A stretch of 64,000 bases of DNA, from assembly GCA_015152475.1 (NCBI GenBank), contig SUTW01000003.1, positions 124,001 to 188,000 on the forward strand, read 5' to 3'. Shown piece by piece: positions 55,115 through 63,560 of this stretch. The notes beneath the pieces were generated by a model. It worked only from the letters and a program-made list of their open reading frames with translations. It made no database searches and was not told the origin of the DNA. Every line of letters begins with the position of its first letter. Position 1 is the stretch's first letter. Position numbers and translations under genes: made by a program. Source of the stretch: Cyanobacteria bacterium SIG30. GTDB lineage: Bacteria; Cyanobacteriota; Vampirovibrionia; Gastranaerophilales; Gastranaerophilaceae.

Positions 55115-55142
55115 AAAAAAGAGGTCTTAAAACCTCTTTTTT
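55115..55142 (-). terminator. Terminator of the YtxH/DUF948 operon
   Basis: Hairpin AAAAAAGAGGT/ACCTCTTTTTT with loop of 6; T-rich on both strands. It lies 20 bases downstream of the YtxH stop and upstream of the rpsU promoter, so it insulates the two units. Confidence 0.85.
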
Positions 55143-55162
55143 ATTAAAATTTATTTATTTTT

Positions 55163-55429
55163 TTAAGCTTCTGCTTCTTTATTTTTGTCAATCATACCTT
55201 GGATTTTGCTTATAATTTCATCACCTTTTTGTTTAATTTCTCCAACAGCATCATCTGCTTTTTCTTGAATATCTTTAACTGTATCTTGTGCTTTTTTATA
55301 AGCAATCTTAGCATTTTCGCCAATTATTTCTCTGGTTTCTTCACCAGATTGAGGAGCGAGTAAAATACCAATAACAGCTCCAACTGCACCACCAATTACA
55401 AAACCTGTAACAAATTTTCCTATAGACAT
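55163..55429 (-). CDS. YtxH-domain membrane-associated protein, copy 2
   Basis: 88 residues: one N-terminal glycine-rich membrane helix (FVTGFVIGGAVGAVIGILLA) followed by PQSGEETRE and a charged amphipathic helix (about 35-85). This is the YtxH pattern, associated with general stress in Bacillus, biochemical role unknown. Third gene of a cluster with a DUF948 protein and another YtxH protein. Confidence 0.82.
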   Translation of the reverse strand: MSIGKFVTGFVIGGAVGAVIGILLAPQSGEETREIIGENAKIAYKKAQDTVKDIQEKADDAVGEIKQKGDEIISKIQGMIDKNKEAEA

Positions 55430-55449
55430 AATTTTTCCTTTCTTGTTTT

Positions 55450-55794
55450 CTATTTTTTAAATAAGTTTATTCCGAACTTAACACCTTTTAAAAGACCGTC
55501 AAAAAGCCCTTGCATTTTATGCCCAACAAGAGACGTTGCGCCAATAACGTTTTGCAAAGATTTTTGGAAACCTTCAACATAATTTTGGGCCACTCCTGTG
55601 ACTGATTTTATAGAAGAAGCTGCTTCGTTTAGCTCTTTTAAAGTTGGTTCAAGTTCATTTTGCAACATATCACTAGCACTTGTCGCACTTTTTGCAAGTT
55701 TGCTTAAATCGTAAAGCAATTTTGCCAAAAAAGAACTAACAACAAGAATAGCAACGATGCTAACCCATATTAAAATGGTCAAACTGTTATCCAT
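55450..55794 (-). CDS. DUF948-like membrane protein
   Basis: 114 residues: an N-terminal membrane helix (LTILIWVSIVAILVVSSFLA) followed by a long helical region with ELEPTLKELNEAASSIKSV, the DUF948 pattern. These proteins often neighbour YtxH proteins, as here on both sides, so they may form an envelope complex. Function unknown. Confidence 0.75.
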   Translation of the reverse strand: MDNSLTILIWVSIVAILVVSSFLAKLLYDLSKLAKSATSASDMLQNELEPTLKELNEAASSIKSVTGVAQNYVEGFQKSLQNVIGATSLVGHKMQGLFDGLLKGVKFGINLFKK

Positions 55795-55803
55795 TTTATC
55801 TCC

Positions 55804-56112
55804 TTATAAACAGTAAATATCGTGTTCTTTATTTTTTGCCTCAGCAAGCTTTTTGGCCTTTTTGTTTTCACTGATTTTATTAAGTTCAGATTCCAATTTG
55901 CATTTAACAGTTTCAATCAAATCAAGTGCTTTTGCCTTTGTTTTTTCAAGTTCAGGCGACATTTTTTCTTTTAAATCGTCAACGGCTGTTTTGATGTCTT
56001 CCATGGTTTTTTTACCTTCTTTTGGGGCAAGTAAAACGCCAGCAACAACACCGCCAATAACGCCCATTAAAATTCCTATTGCAAAATTAGCACCTTTACT
56101 ATCTTTTGTCAT
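55804..56112 (-). CDS. YtxH-domain membrane-associated protein, copy 1
   Basis: 102 residues from the ATG at 56112, behind AAGGAGATTCCCCAA; a reading from 56172 adds 20 unsupported residues. Glycine-rich helix FAIGILMGVIGGVVAGVLLA, then PKEGKKTMEDIK and a Lys/Glu-rich helix. Same architecture as the gene at 55163-55429. First gene of the three-gene cluster. Confidence 0.8.
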   Translation of the reverse strand: MTKDSKGANFAIGILMGVIGGVVAGVLLAPKEGKKTMEDIKTAVDDLKEKMSPELEKTKAKALDLIETVKCKLESELNKISENKKAKKLAEAKNKEHDIYCL

Positions 56113-56303
56113 TTGGGGAATCTCCTTATTTACTAACAAAACGATTATAACATTTTTTTCAGAACACTTCAATTGTTTTTTTGGCTAATATTATAATTTT
56201 CCAACTTTTGTTGGAGATTTTAATATTTTTTTACAAAATTTTTTTAAAAAATAGCCAAAACTAGCAAAAAAAAAGAATAACATGTTTTATACATGCGAGG
56301 ATG

Positions 56304-56332
56304 TTGTCATAAATTTAAAAAAATGATACAAT
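56304..56332 (+). promoter_or_regulatory. Promoter of the 109-residue protein gene
   Basis: TTGTCA, 17-base spacer, TACAAT, with TGA before the -10 (extended form). The ATG at 56358 follows, behind GAGGTTAGGGAAAAT. The rest of the 245-base gap (56113-56357) is A/T-rich and shows nothing else. Confidence 0.75.
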
Positions 56333-56357
56333 CTTCGCAAACGAGGTTAGGGAAAAT

Positions 56358-56687
56358 ATGGTCGATAATCGTTCAGCAGGTTTCTATGGAATAGGTGGCG
56401 CCTTCAACTTTAAGTCAGGCGACGTTTCAGGCACTGCTGCTAAAACTGCAGATGATAAACAAGACCAAGGTACCGAATATATGCTTTTAAGAAAAGGCGA
56501 AAAAGAAGAAGAACAAGAAGAAAACAAATATGTGGATAGATCAGCTCAACTTCGAGCTTCGCTGAATTCTTTGGCTGTTTTAAATGCAGCTAATGTAAGA
56601 TTGAGAAGAAATGACGAAAAAAAAGATAAAAAAAATCAAACCAAAAAAGAACAGCAAATAGCTGAAAATGAAGCCGAAAGACAATAA
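56358..56687 (+). CDS. Small highly charged protein of unknown function
   Basis: 109 residues with a strong promoter, ribosome-binding site and terminator of its own, so almost certainly expressed. N-terminus DNRSAGFYGIGGAFNFKSGD, middle with Glu runs (GEKEEEQEENKY), helical SAQLRASLNSLAVLNAANVR, and a Lys/Glu/Gln-rich tail. Largely disordered; no signal peptide. I do not recognise it. Confidence 0.6.
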   Translation: MVDNRSAGFYGIGGAFNFKSGDVSGTAAKTADDKQDQGTEYMLLRKGEKEEEQEENKYVDRSAQLRASLNSLAVLNAANVRLRRNDEKKDKKNQTKKEQQIAENEAERQ

Positions 56688-56699
56688 TAAAAAATTTAA

Positions 56700-56730
56700 A
56701 ACCCCTAGTTAATTCTAGGGGTTTTTATTT
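56700..56730. terminator. Bidirectional terminator
   Basis: Hairpin AACCCCTAG/CTAGGGGTT with loop TTAATT, flanked by A-rich sequence on the left and TTTTTATTT on the right. It lies between the convergent 109-residue gene and the membrane protein gene and could end both. Confidence 0.9.
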
Positions 56731-56742
56731 GATGTTTTTATT

Positions 56743-57528
56743 CTAAGCTTGCCTTGTAGTATTTAAATAAATATAAACAGGCCACAGAGCACCAAGAACA
56801 CCTGAAAGTAAATTAAGTACAAAATTTATAACATAACCGATTACTGGGATATTCGTAAAAAAGCTTGCTATTAAAATTGGTATAAAAATTAAAATTGAAA
56901 CAACAATAATTGGAATAAATAATTTTTTTTCTTTTACCATGTTGTAACTTAATTTTAATGCTTGTACTGCGCCTTTATCATCCTCTAACACAACAATAGG
57001 ACCTGCAAGCATAAAATAAACAAAAATCATAAAAAATAACACAAACAAAGCAAGTGAAAATGGAATGGTGATAAAAAGCAGATTAGAAGAACTAGACGCA
57101 AAAGTCATACCTAACAACATCCCTATTACTACCGTCAAAGCTTGCATAAGCCCTGTTAAAATAAGAACTGATAAAAAACCAGGAATTTTTTTTGCACACA
57201 ATGCTTTTTCGTTTTCGTAATCTATTGGCAAGCCATGTAAAATATTTTTTACACGCAACATCACCTTAACCATTGCTCTAAATACTTGCCACAAGAAAAT
57301 AAACATAATTGCAAGGCCAAGAAGTAGCATAATTAATGAGAAAAATCCGACTATTGCAGAAGTCGAACGCATTAAAACAATAGACAACACAACAACTAAA
57401 GCACCAATGTTAACCATAATTGTCGGAACAACAAATGGCATAATTAATTCTTTGGCGTACTTCCATAATACTTTCCAAATATTTATTGCCATATCCACCA
57501 TTGAATTTGAAAAATAATTTTCTTGCAT
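56743..57528 (-). CDS. Polytopic membrane protein of unknown function
   Basis: 261 residues, about six helices, starting behind the strong site AAGGAGGCTGAAA. A conserved-looking cytoplasmic segment, VLEDDKGAVQALKLSYNMVK, lies before the last helix pair, a feature of DUF-type membrane proteins related to glycerophosphodiesterase membrane domains. No catalytic motif; function unknown. Confidence 0.6.
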   Translation of the reverse strand: MQENYFSNSMVDMAINIWKVLWKYAKELIMPFVVPTIMVNIGALVVVLSIVLMRSTSAIVGFFSLIMLLLGLAIMFIFLWQVFRAMVKVMLRVKNILHGLPIDYENEKALCAKKIPGFLSVLILTGLMQALTVVIGMLLGMTFASSSSNLLFITIPFSLALFVLFFMIFVYFMLAGPIVVLEDDKGAVQALKLSYNMVKEKKLFIPIIVVSILIFIPILIASFFTNIPVIGYVINFVLNLLSGVLGALWPVYIYLNTTRQA

Positions 57529-57577
57529 TTTCAGCCTCCTTATTTTAGCATTTCAATTATGAGGATTTTTTTGAAAA

Positions 57578-58210
57578 ATGTCAATTAAAACTAAAATAAA
57601 TAATATAAAAGAAGAAGATTATTTTAAAAAAGCAAATCTACATATACATTCGAATTTATCAGATGGAAAAATCGATTTTGATGAACTCATAAAACAAGCG
57701 CACAAACTTGGCTTGACACATATTTCAATCACCGATCACAATACTATAAAAGGTTATTATTCAAGCAAATTTAAAGACGATGAAATCTTAATTAAAGGTG
57801 TAGAGTTTGATTGTTTTATGAATTTTTGCCCAATACATATTCTTGGATACGGCATAGATATAAATAATAAAGAACTAAACGAATTATGTGCAAAAGATGA
57901 AAAACATTCAAAAGAAGACATCACAAGAATTTTTTATTCAAGAAACCCCAAAAAAACAATAGATGCCATACATTGCGCAGGAGGAATTGCAATTTTAGCA
58001 CATCCTTGCTGCTATTGGACCTTCAACTTAGATAAATTCATTAAAAAACTTGTTGATATGGGACTTGATGGAGTTGAAGTTTATTACCCTTATGACAGAT
58101 TCAGAGGGGTTGTTAAATTTCATTCAAGAAAAAAAGTTTTTAAAATAGCAGAAAAATACAATTTAATAAAAACAGGCGGACTTGATAGCCATGGAAATTT
58201 AATAGAATAA
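57578..58210 (+). CDS. PHP-domain metal-dependent phosphoesterase
   Basis: 210 residues. PHP motifs: ANLHIHSNLSDG near 20-31, SITDHNTIKG near 49-58, GVEFDC near 72, AHPCCYW, and GGLDSHGN at the end; the His/Asp residues would bind three metal ions. Close relatives are 3',5'-nucleoside bisphosphate phosphatases and RNase AM (YciV type), but this protein is about 70 residues shorter, lacking much of the insertion. Start ATG 57578 with GAGGAT 14 bases upstream, a loose spacing. Confidence 0.82.
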   Translation: MSIKTKINNIKEEDYFKKANLHIHSNLSDGKIDFDELIKQAHKLGLTHISITDHNTIKGYYSSKFKDDEILIKGVEFDCFMNFCPIHILGYGIDINNKELNELCAKDEKHSKEDITRIFYSRNPKKTIDAIHCAGGIAILAHPCCYWTFNLDKFIKKLVDMGLDGVEVYYPYDRFRGVVKFHSRKKVFKIAEKYNLIKTGGLDSHGNLIE

Positions 58211-58216
58211 TCATAC

Positions 58217-58245
58217 AAAAAAAGCCCTGATTTAGGGCTTTTTTT
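58217..58245. terminator. Bidirectional terminator
   Basis: Hairpin with seven A, GCCCT, loop GATTT, AGGGC, seven T. It lies between the convergent PHP gene and gyrA and should end transcripts from both strands. Confidence 0.92.
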
Positions 58246-58264
58246 GTTTTATTCGCTTTATCTT

Positions 58265-60814
58265 TTATTGATTATTATCTATATCGAACAAAGAAGCTTG
58301 AGGAGCAACAATTTCTTCACTTTGTGCCGGTTTTAAAATTTCAATTTCGTCTTCCTCGTCTGGTTCAACTATTTTGTTAACAGAAACAACACTGTCACCT
58401 TCTGTTAAGTTTTGAACCTTAACACCTGTTGCAGGACGTCCTTGACGTGAAATTGAACTTGCACTAACTCTTGTTACAACTCCATTTGCAGAAACAACCA
58501 TAATGTCTTCCGTTTCATTGACAATTGTAAGTGCTACGAGTCTTGAAGCAGAAGATTTGAATTTGGTCGCAATTAGACCCATTCCGCATCTATTTTGTGT
58601 TCTAAATTCAGATAATTTTGTACGTTTACCAAAACCGTCTGATGTCATAACAAGTAAATCAGCGTCATAATTTTGAGGTACAATATCGCAACCAACAATA
58701 AAGTCATTTGATCTCAATTTCATTGAAGTAACACCGCGCGCAGAGCGTCCAAGTGGTCTTAAATCTTCAATTGGGAATCTTATTGCCATACCACAAGATG
58801 TACCAATTATAATTTCATCATTTCCTTTTGCAAGTTTAACCCAGTTAAGAGTATCATCATCTGTTAAACCAATCGCGATAATACCACTTCTTCTGATTGC
58901 CTTAAAGTTATCTAAACCAATTCTTTTTATTGAACCTTTTTTAGTTAACATAATCAAATTCAAATCAGAATTAAATTCTTTTACAGGAACAACTGCTGTA
59001 ATTTGTTCATCTTGAGAAATCGGAAGAACATTTATGATTGGAAGTCCTTTTGCTTGACGTCCACCTTCTGGGAAATCATAAACATTTAAGCTGTAAACTG
59101 TTCCTTTTGATGAGAAGAATAAAACTTTATCATGCATCATTGCAGTAAAGAAATGTTCAACATCATCGTCCTCTTTGGTTTTCATACCACCCTTGCCACG
59201 AGTTGCACGATTTTGGCGTTCAAATGTATCAAGTGAAATTCTCTTAATATAGCCTTGACGCGTAATAAATACTGCCATTGCTGTATTTGGAGTTAAATCT
59301 TCAATATTCATTTCGCCTTGTTCTGGAACAATTTGGGTTCTTCTATCGTCAGAATATTTTTCTTTGTCTTCTCTGAGTTCAGTTTTAATAATTTCTAAAA
59401 CTTTTTGTCTGTCGGCCAAAATTTCTTCATATTCTTTAATTTTTTTCAACAATTCTTCGTATTCAGCTTTGATTTTATCTTGTTCCAAGCCTGTTAAACG
59501 TCTCAATTGCATTTCAAGAATTGCATTGGCTTGATCTAAATCTAAACCAAAACGACTCATTAACCCTTGACGAGCAGTTTCAGTATCTTTAGATTTTTTA
59601 ATAAGCTCAATAACTTCATCTAAAGAATTCAAAGCAATCATCAAACCTTCTAAAATATGAGCTCTAATTTTTGCTTTCTTTAAGAAGAACATTGTTCTTC
59701 TTGTGATAACGTCAACTCTGTGTTCAACGAATTCATTTAATACTTCATACAAACTTAAAAGTCTTGGTTGTTTTCCAACAAGAGCAACCATATTCACACC
59801 AAAAGTTGTCATCAAAGGAGTCAATTTAAATAGATTATTTTTAACAACTTCAGGTTTTGCATCACGTTTTAATTCGATAACAATTCTCATACCTTCTCTA
59901 TCTGATTCGTCGCGAAGATCTGAGATACCATTTATTCTTCCTTCTTTAACAAGTTCTGCAATTTTTTCAATTAATGCAGATTTGTTAACCTGGTAAGGAA
60001 TTTCAGTTACAACAAGGGCAGTTCTTGCTTGTCTGCCACCACCACCAGGTAATTCTTCAAAATGAGAAACTGAAGACATCTTAATTGAACCTCTGCCAGT
60101 TTCATAAGCTTGTTTAATATCCTTCATACCAACAATTGTTGCAGCAGTTGGAAAATCAGGACCTTTAACATATTCCATAAGTCCTTCATTTGTAATATCT
60201 GGATTATCAATCAAGGCAATTGTTCCATCAACAATTTCACCCAAGTTGTGTGGCGGGATATTTGTTGCCATACCAACTGCAATACCTGAAACACCGTTTA
60301 ATAAAAGCATTGGAAGTCTGACAGGAAGAACTGTTGGTTCTTGTAAGCTACCATCAAAGTTTGGACCAAATTCAACTGTTTCGCAGTCAATATCAGCCAA
60401 CATTGAAGTTGTAATTTTATGCATACGTGCTTCTGTATAACGCATAGCAGCAGCACCATCACCATCGACAGAACCAAAGTTACCATGGCCATCCACCATC
60501 AAATAACGGGTTGAAAAATCTTGCGCCATACGAACAAGAGCTTCATAAACTGAACTATCACCATGAGGGTGGTATTTACCTAAAACTTCACCGACGATTC
60601 TTGCGCATTTTTTAAATGGTTTATCAGGCGTCATACCAAGTTCATTCATAGCAAAAAGAATACGTCTATGAACTGGTTTCAAACCATCTCTAACATCAGG
60701 CAAGGCACGACCAACTATAACTGACATTGCATAGTCGATATAGCTTTTTTTCATCTCGTCTCTGATTTTTACAGGTAAAATTTTTCCATTATCAAATAAA
60801 GTATTTTGGCTCAC
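58265..60814 (-). CDS. gyrA: DNA gyrase subunit A (GTG start)
   Basis: Breaks and rejoins DNA for negative supercoiling. Active Tyr126 in AAMRYTEAR. The quinolone region reads [11 protein letters not shown], with Ser87 and Glu91 at the E. coli Ser83/Asp87 sites, so it looks quinolone-sensitive at those positions. The C-terminal beta-pinwheel is complete, with the DNA-wrapping box as [10 protein letters not shown] instead of QRRGGRG. The start is GTG at 60814 behind GAGGAGTTAGAA. Ends with an acidic tail. Confidence 0.95.
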   Translation of the reverse strand: MSQNTLFDNGKILPVKIRDEMKKSYIDYAMSVIVGRALPDVRDGLKPVHRRILFAMNELGMTPDKPFKKCARIVGEVLGKYHPHGDSSVYEALVRMAQDFSTRYLMVDGHGNFGSVDGDGAAAMRYTEARMHKITTSMLADIDCETVEFGPNFDGSLQEPTVLPVRLPMLLLNGVSGIAVGMATNIPPHNLGEIVDGTIALIDNPDITNEGLMEYVKGPDFPTAATIVGMKDIKQAYETGRGSIKMSSVSHFEELPGGGGRQARTALVVTEIPYQVNKSALIEKIAELVKEGRINGISDLRDESDREGMRIVIELKRDAKPEVVKNNLFKLTPLMTTFGVNMVALVGKQPRLLSLYEVLNEFVEHRVDVITRRTMFFLKKAKIRAHILEGLMIALNSLDEVIELIKKSKDTETARQGLMSRFGLDLDQANAILEMQLRRLTGLEQDKIKAEYEELLKKIKEYEEILADRQKVLEIIKTELREDKEKYSDDRRTQIVPEQGEMNIEDLTPNTAMAVFITRQGYIKRISLDTFERQNRATRGKGGMKTKEDDDVEHFFTAMMHDKVLFFSSKGTVYSLNVYDFPEGGRQAKGLPIINVLPISQDEQITAVVPVKEFNSDLNLIMLTKKGSIKRIGLDNFKAIRRSGIIAIGLTDDDTLNWVKLAKGNDEIIIGTSCGMAIRFPIEDLRPLGRSARGVTSMKLRSNDFIVGCDIVPQNYDADLLVMTSDGFGKRTKLSEFRTQNRCGMGLIATKFKSSASRLVALTIVNETEDIMVVSANGVVTRVSASSISRQGRPATGVKVQNLTEGDSVVSVNKIVEPDEEDEIEILKPAQSEEIVAPQASLFDIDNNQ

Positions 60815-60849
60815 TTCTAACTCCTCAAAAGTCTTAATATCATGCCTAC

Positions 60850-60878
60850 ATTATAGAATAAACAAGCATTTTTTGCAA
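60850..60878 (-). promoter_or_regulatory. gyrA promoter
   Basis: On the minus strand: TTGCAA, 17-base spacer, TATAAT, about 36 bases before the GTG. It lies back to back with the divergent glycosyltransferase promoter. Confidence 0.75.
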
Positions 60879-60889
60879 ATTTATTAAAA

Positions 60890-60917
60890 TTGACACATTA
60901 TTTTGATATATTATTAT
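60890..60917 (+). promoter_or_regulatory. Promoter of the glycosyltransferase genes
   Basis: Perfect -35 TTGACA (60890-60895), 16-base spacer, -10 TATTAT (60912-60917). The ATG at 60924 coincides with the expected start of transcription, so the mRNA may be leaderless. Confidence 0.7.
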
Positions 60918-60923
60918 TGTCTT

Positions 60924-61799
60924 ATGGAAAATGTAAAAATAAGTGTTTTAATGCCCGTTTATAACACTAACAAAAAATATCTAAAACAATCAATTGAAAG
61001 CATTTTAAAGCAAACATTTAAAGACTTTGAATTTATAATTATTGATGATGGAAGTGATATTAAAACAAAAAAATTTTTAAAGTCATTCAAAGATGACAGA
61101 ATTGTTTTAATTGAAAATGAAAAAAATTTAGGCTTAATTAAAACGTTAAATAAAGGAATAAAACTTGCGAAAGGAGAATTTATCGCAAGAATGGATGCAG
61201 ATGATATTTCTACGCCAGATAGATTCGAAAAGCAACTTTTATATATGACAAAAAATCCTGAAATTGGCGTGTTGGGCAGTGCTTTTCAAATTTTCCAAAA
61301 AAGAGAAGAAAAAATCGTTATGCCAACGACAGATGAAGATGCCAAAAAAATGTTACAAACTGGTGTTTCTCCTTTTGCACATCCAAGCGTTATGATAAGA
61401 AAAGATTTACTTGAAGATGTACAATATAGTGAAACTTTTAAACACTGCGAAGATTTAGCTCTTTGGGCAAAATTATATGACAAAACTCAATTTGCAAACT
61501 TGCCAGATGTTCTTCTTAAATACAGATGGCATGGTAACAATGTTTCCAAAAAACACACTTTTGAACAAAGTCTGAACACACAAACAATAATATACTTAAA
61601 TATGGAAAAATTCTTCAATCAAGCATGTGGGGAAGAATTTGCAATTATAAGAAAACTAAAAGACGGAAAAAGAATTTCAACAAAAGAATACAGGAAGCTT
61701 CTCGAAAAAGAACACTTAATTGAAGCAAATAAAATGTTCAAAAAAATTGCAAAACAAAAATGTATAAATCCTTTAGTAGTTTTTGGAATTTTAAAATAA
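60924..61799 (+). CDS. Family 2 glycosyltransferase
   Basis: A GT-A fold enzyme of 291 residues: ISVLMPVYNTNKKYLKQSIE, IIIDDGSD, and the metal-binding RMDADDIS near 92; HPSVMIRKD and EDLALWAKL in the acceptor half. It transfers a sugar from a nucleotide donor, probably to an LPS or capsule precursor at the inner face of the membrane. I use ATG 60924; a reading from TTG 60903 would begin inside the promoter. No ribosome-binding site is visible. Confidence 0.88.
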   Translation: MENVKISVLMPVYNTNKKYLKQSIESILKQTFKDFEFIIIDDGSDIKTKKFLKSFKDDRIVLIENEKNLGLIKTLNKGIKLAKGEFIARMDADDISTPDRFEKQLLYMTKNPEIGVLGSAFQIFQKREEKIVMPTTDEDAKKMLQTGVSPFAHPSVMIRKDLLEDVQYSETFKHCEDLALWAKLYDKTQFANLPDVLLKYRWHGNNVSKKHTFEQSLNTQTIIYLNMEKFFNQACGEEFAIIRKLKDGKRISTKEYRKLLEKEHLIEANKMFKKIAKQKCINPLVVFGILK

Positions 61800-61834
61800 A
61801 TACAAATTAATAAATTGTTTGGAGATTACAAAGT

Positions 61835-62752
61835 ATGAAAATTAACATAGCGCTTGCAACAGATGACAATTATGCAAAATATTGTTCAACAGTTATGATT
61901 TCAGTTATTGAAAACAAAAGATTAGAAGATGAAATCTCTTTTCATATTATGCACTCTGATGATCTAAATAATGATAACATTGAAAAAATGAAAAAAATTG
62001 GGGATGTAAATTTTTATTATGTAGATAAAAACATTTTCACACCTTATTTTAAAAATATGAACAATTTGTGGTCAGTTGCAACACTTTACAGATTAAAAAT
62101 AGCAACTATATTGAACCATATTGATAAAGTTATATATCTTGACTGCGACACACTTGTTTTAAATTCACTGCATGAATTATACGAAGAAGATATGCAAGAC
62201 AATATTTTGTACGGAATAAGAGATTATTGTTGTGAAGCATCAATGAAAAGAAATAATATTCCAGATAAATATTTCTATTTTAATGCAGGTGTGTTAATGA
62301 TAAATCTTCAAAAAATGAGAGAGGAAAATATTGAGGATAAACTTTTTGATTTTCTTGTAAAAAATTGGGAACATTTAGATTTTGGCGACCAAGATGTTTT
62401 AAATTCTGTTCTATACGCAAGAACAAAAGAAGTTGAAAGAAAATATAACTACATTGTTCCAGCAATAATTTTAAAAGAAAAAGAAAAAGACCTAAACCCA
62501 ACAATTGCTCATTACGCTGGCGTTAAACCTTGGGAAAAATGCTACAACAACAAATTTAGAGATATGTTTTGGACATATTTTGAAAAAAGCCCTGTGATAA
62601 CAAAAGAATATTACAATGAAAAATTCAAAGAATACAAAAATAGACAAACAAGATTTAATCAAGTTCTTATGCTTTTAAAAATGTATCCTTTGGCATTTTT
62701 AAAAAACGATAAACATCACCAACTTTTAAAAACAATAATTAAAAACAGCTAA
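61835..62752 (+). CDS. Family 8 glycosyltransferase
   Basis: 305 residues resembling LPS galactosyl/glucosyltransferases (WaaJ/WaaO type): INIALATDDNYAKYCSTVM at the start, VATLYRLKIATIL, the metal motif YLDCDTLVL near 97-105, YFNAGVLMINL, and a late HYAGVKPW that binds the donor. GGAG lies 12 bases before the ATG. Probably co-transcribed with the upstream GT2. Confidence 0.88.
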   Translation: MKINIALATDDNYAKYCSTVMISVIENKRLEDEISFHIMHSDDLNNDNIEKMKKIGDVNFYYVDKNIFTPYFKNMNNLWSVATLYRLKIATILNHIDKVIYLDCDTLVLNSLHELYEEDMQDNILYGIRDYCCEASMKRNNIPDKYFYFNAGVLMINLQKMREENIEDKLFDFLVKNWEHLDFGDQDVLNSVLYARTKEVERKYNYIVPAIILKEKEKDLNPTIAHYAGVKPWEKCYNNKFRDMFWTYFEKSPVITKEYYNEKFKEYKNRQTRFNQVLMLLKMYPLAFLKNDKHHQLLKTIIKNS

Positions 62753-62753
62753 A

Positions 62754-63548
62754 TTAATATATTAAATTAGGATTTTTTTTCTTAAATTCTTTTTCATACA
62801 ATTTTGCAAGTTGTATAAATTTGTATTGCGCATTCATAAAGCAGATAATAAGCCCTGCTTTACCATCAAATATTCCGCCCTTTAAGAAATAAAATTTAAT
62901 GAATTCAAATGTAGGTCTAAAAATTAATTTACAAGTTGAAAACTTTTTACCCTTAGCTTCAAATCTATCTTGTTCAAAATCAGTATATCTATTTGTTTTT
63001 TCAAGATAAGATTGAATACTTTCAACATGATAATGCAAAATTGCACATTCTTTATACCTTGGAGTTGACGGAATAAATGTCATATTCCCATCTAAAACAC
63101 GAGGATGTTCATGTATGGCATTCGAATATTCCGCGCAACCTTTTTTAAAAAATCTTGCAAGCTTGCTTTGGCGCATACATCTGAGTTTTTGACCTATAAC
63201 AAAAGTTTCTCTTGGAATTTCGAGAACAGTTTCGTTATTCTTATTATTTGTAAAATCTTTTAAATATTGCCAAAGTTCAGGAGTTACCAATTCGTCCGCG
63301 TCTAATATCAAGACCCATTCACCACTGGCTTGGCTTATTGCATAATTTCTCGCAGGCTCAACATAACCACATCTTTCATGATAACAGATTTTGCAATTGA
63401 AATTATTTGCTATTTCAATAGTTTTATCATCACTGTGCATATCACAAATAACTATTTCATAAGCATCCTTAACGCTTTCAAGACACTTCTCTAAAATCCT
63501 TTCGGCATTTAATGTATTTATTACAACAGAAATCTTGTTATCTCTCAT
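62754..63548 (-). CDS. Family 2 glycosyltransferase, WaaE-like
   Basis: 264 residues: ISVVINTLNAERILEKCLES, VICDMHSDDKT, GYVEPARNYAI and WVLILDADELVT, a pattern close to WaaE/KdtX-type enzymes that add glucose to the LPS inner core. The C-terminal half has a basic CMRQSKLARFFKKG patch and a membrane-associated tail. Convergent with the GT8 gene (1-base gap) and 12 bases downstream of the GT6 gene. Confidence 0.85.
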   Translation of the reverse strand: MRDNKISVVINTLNAERILEKCLESVKDAYEIVICDMHSDDKTIEIANNFNCKICYHERCGYVEPARNYAISQASGEWVLILDADELVTPELWQYLKDFTNNKNNETVLEIPRETFVIGQKLRCMRQSKLARFFKKGCAEYSNAIHEHPRVLDGNMTFIPSTPRYKECAILHYHVESIQSYLEKTNRYTDFEQDRFEAKGKKFSTCKLIFRPTFEFIKFYFLKGGIFDGKAGLIICFMNAQYKFIQLAKLYEKEFKKKNPNLIY

Positions 63549-63560
63549 ATCTTCCTCAAC

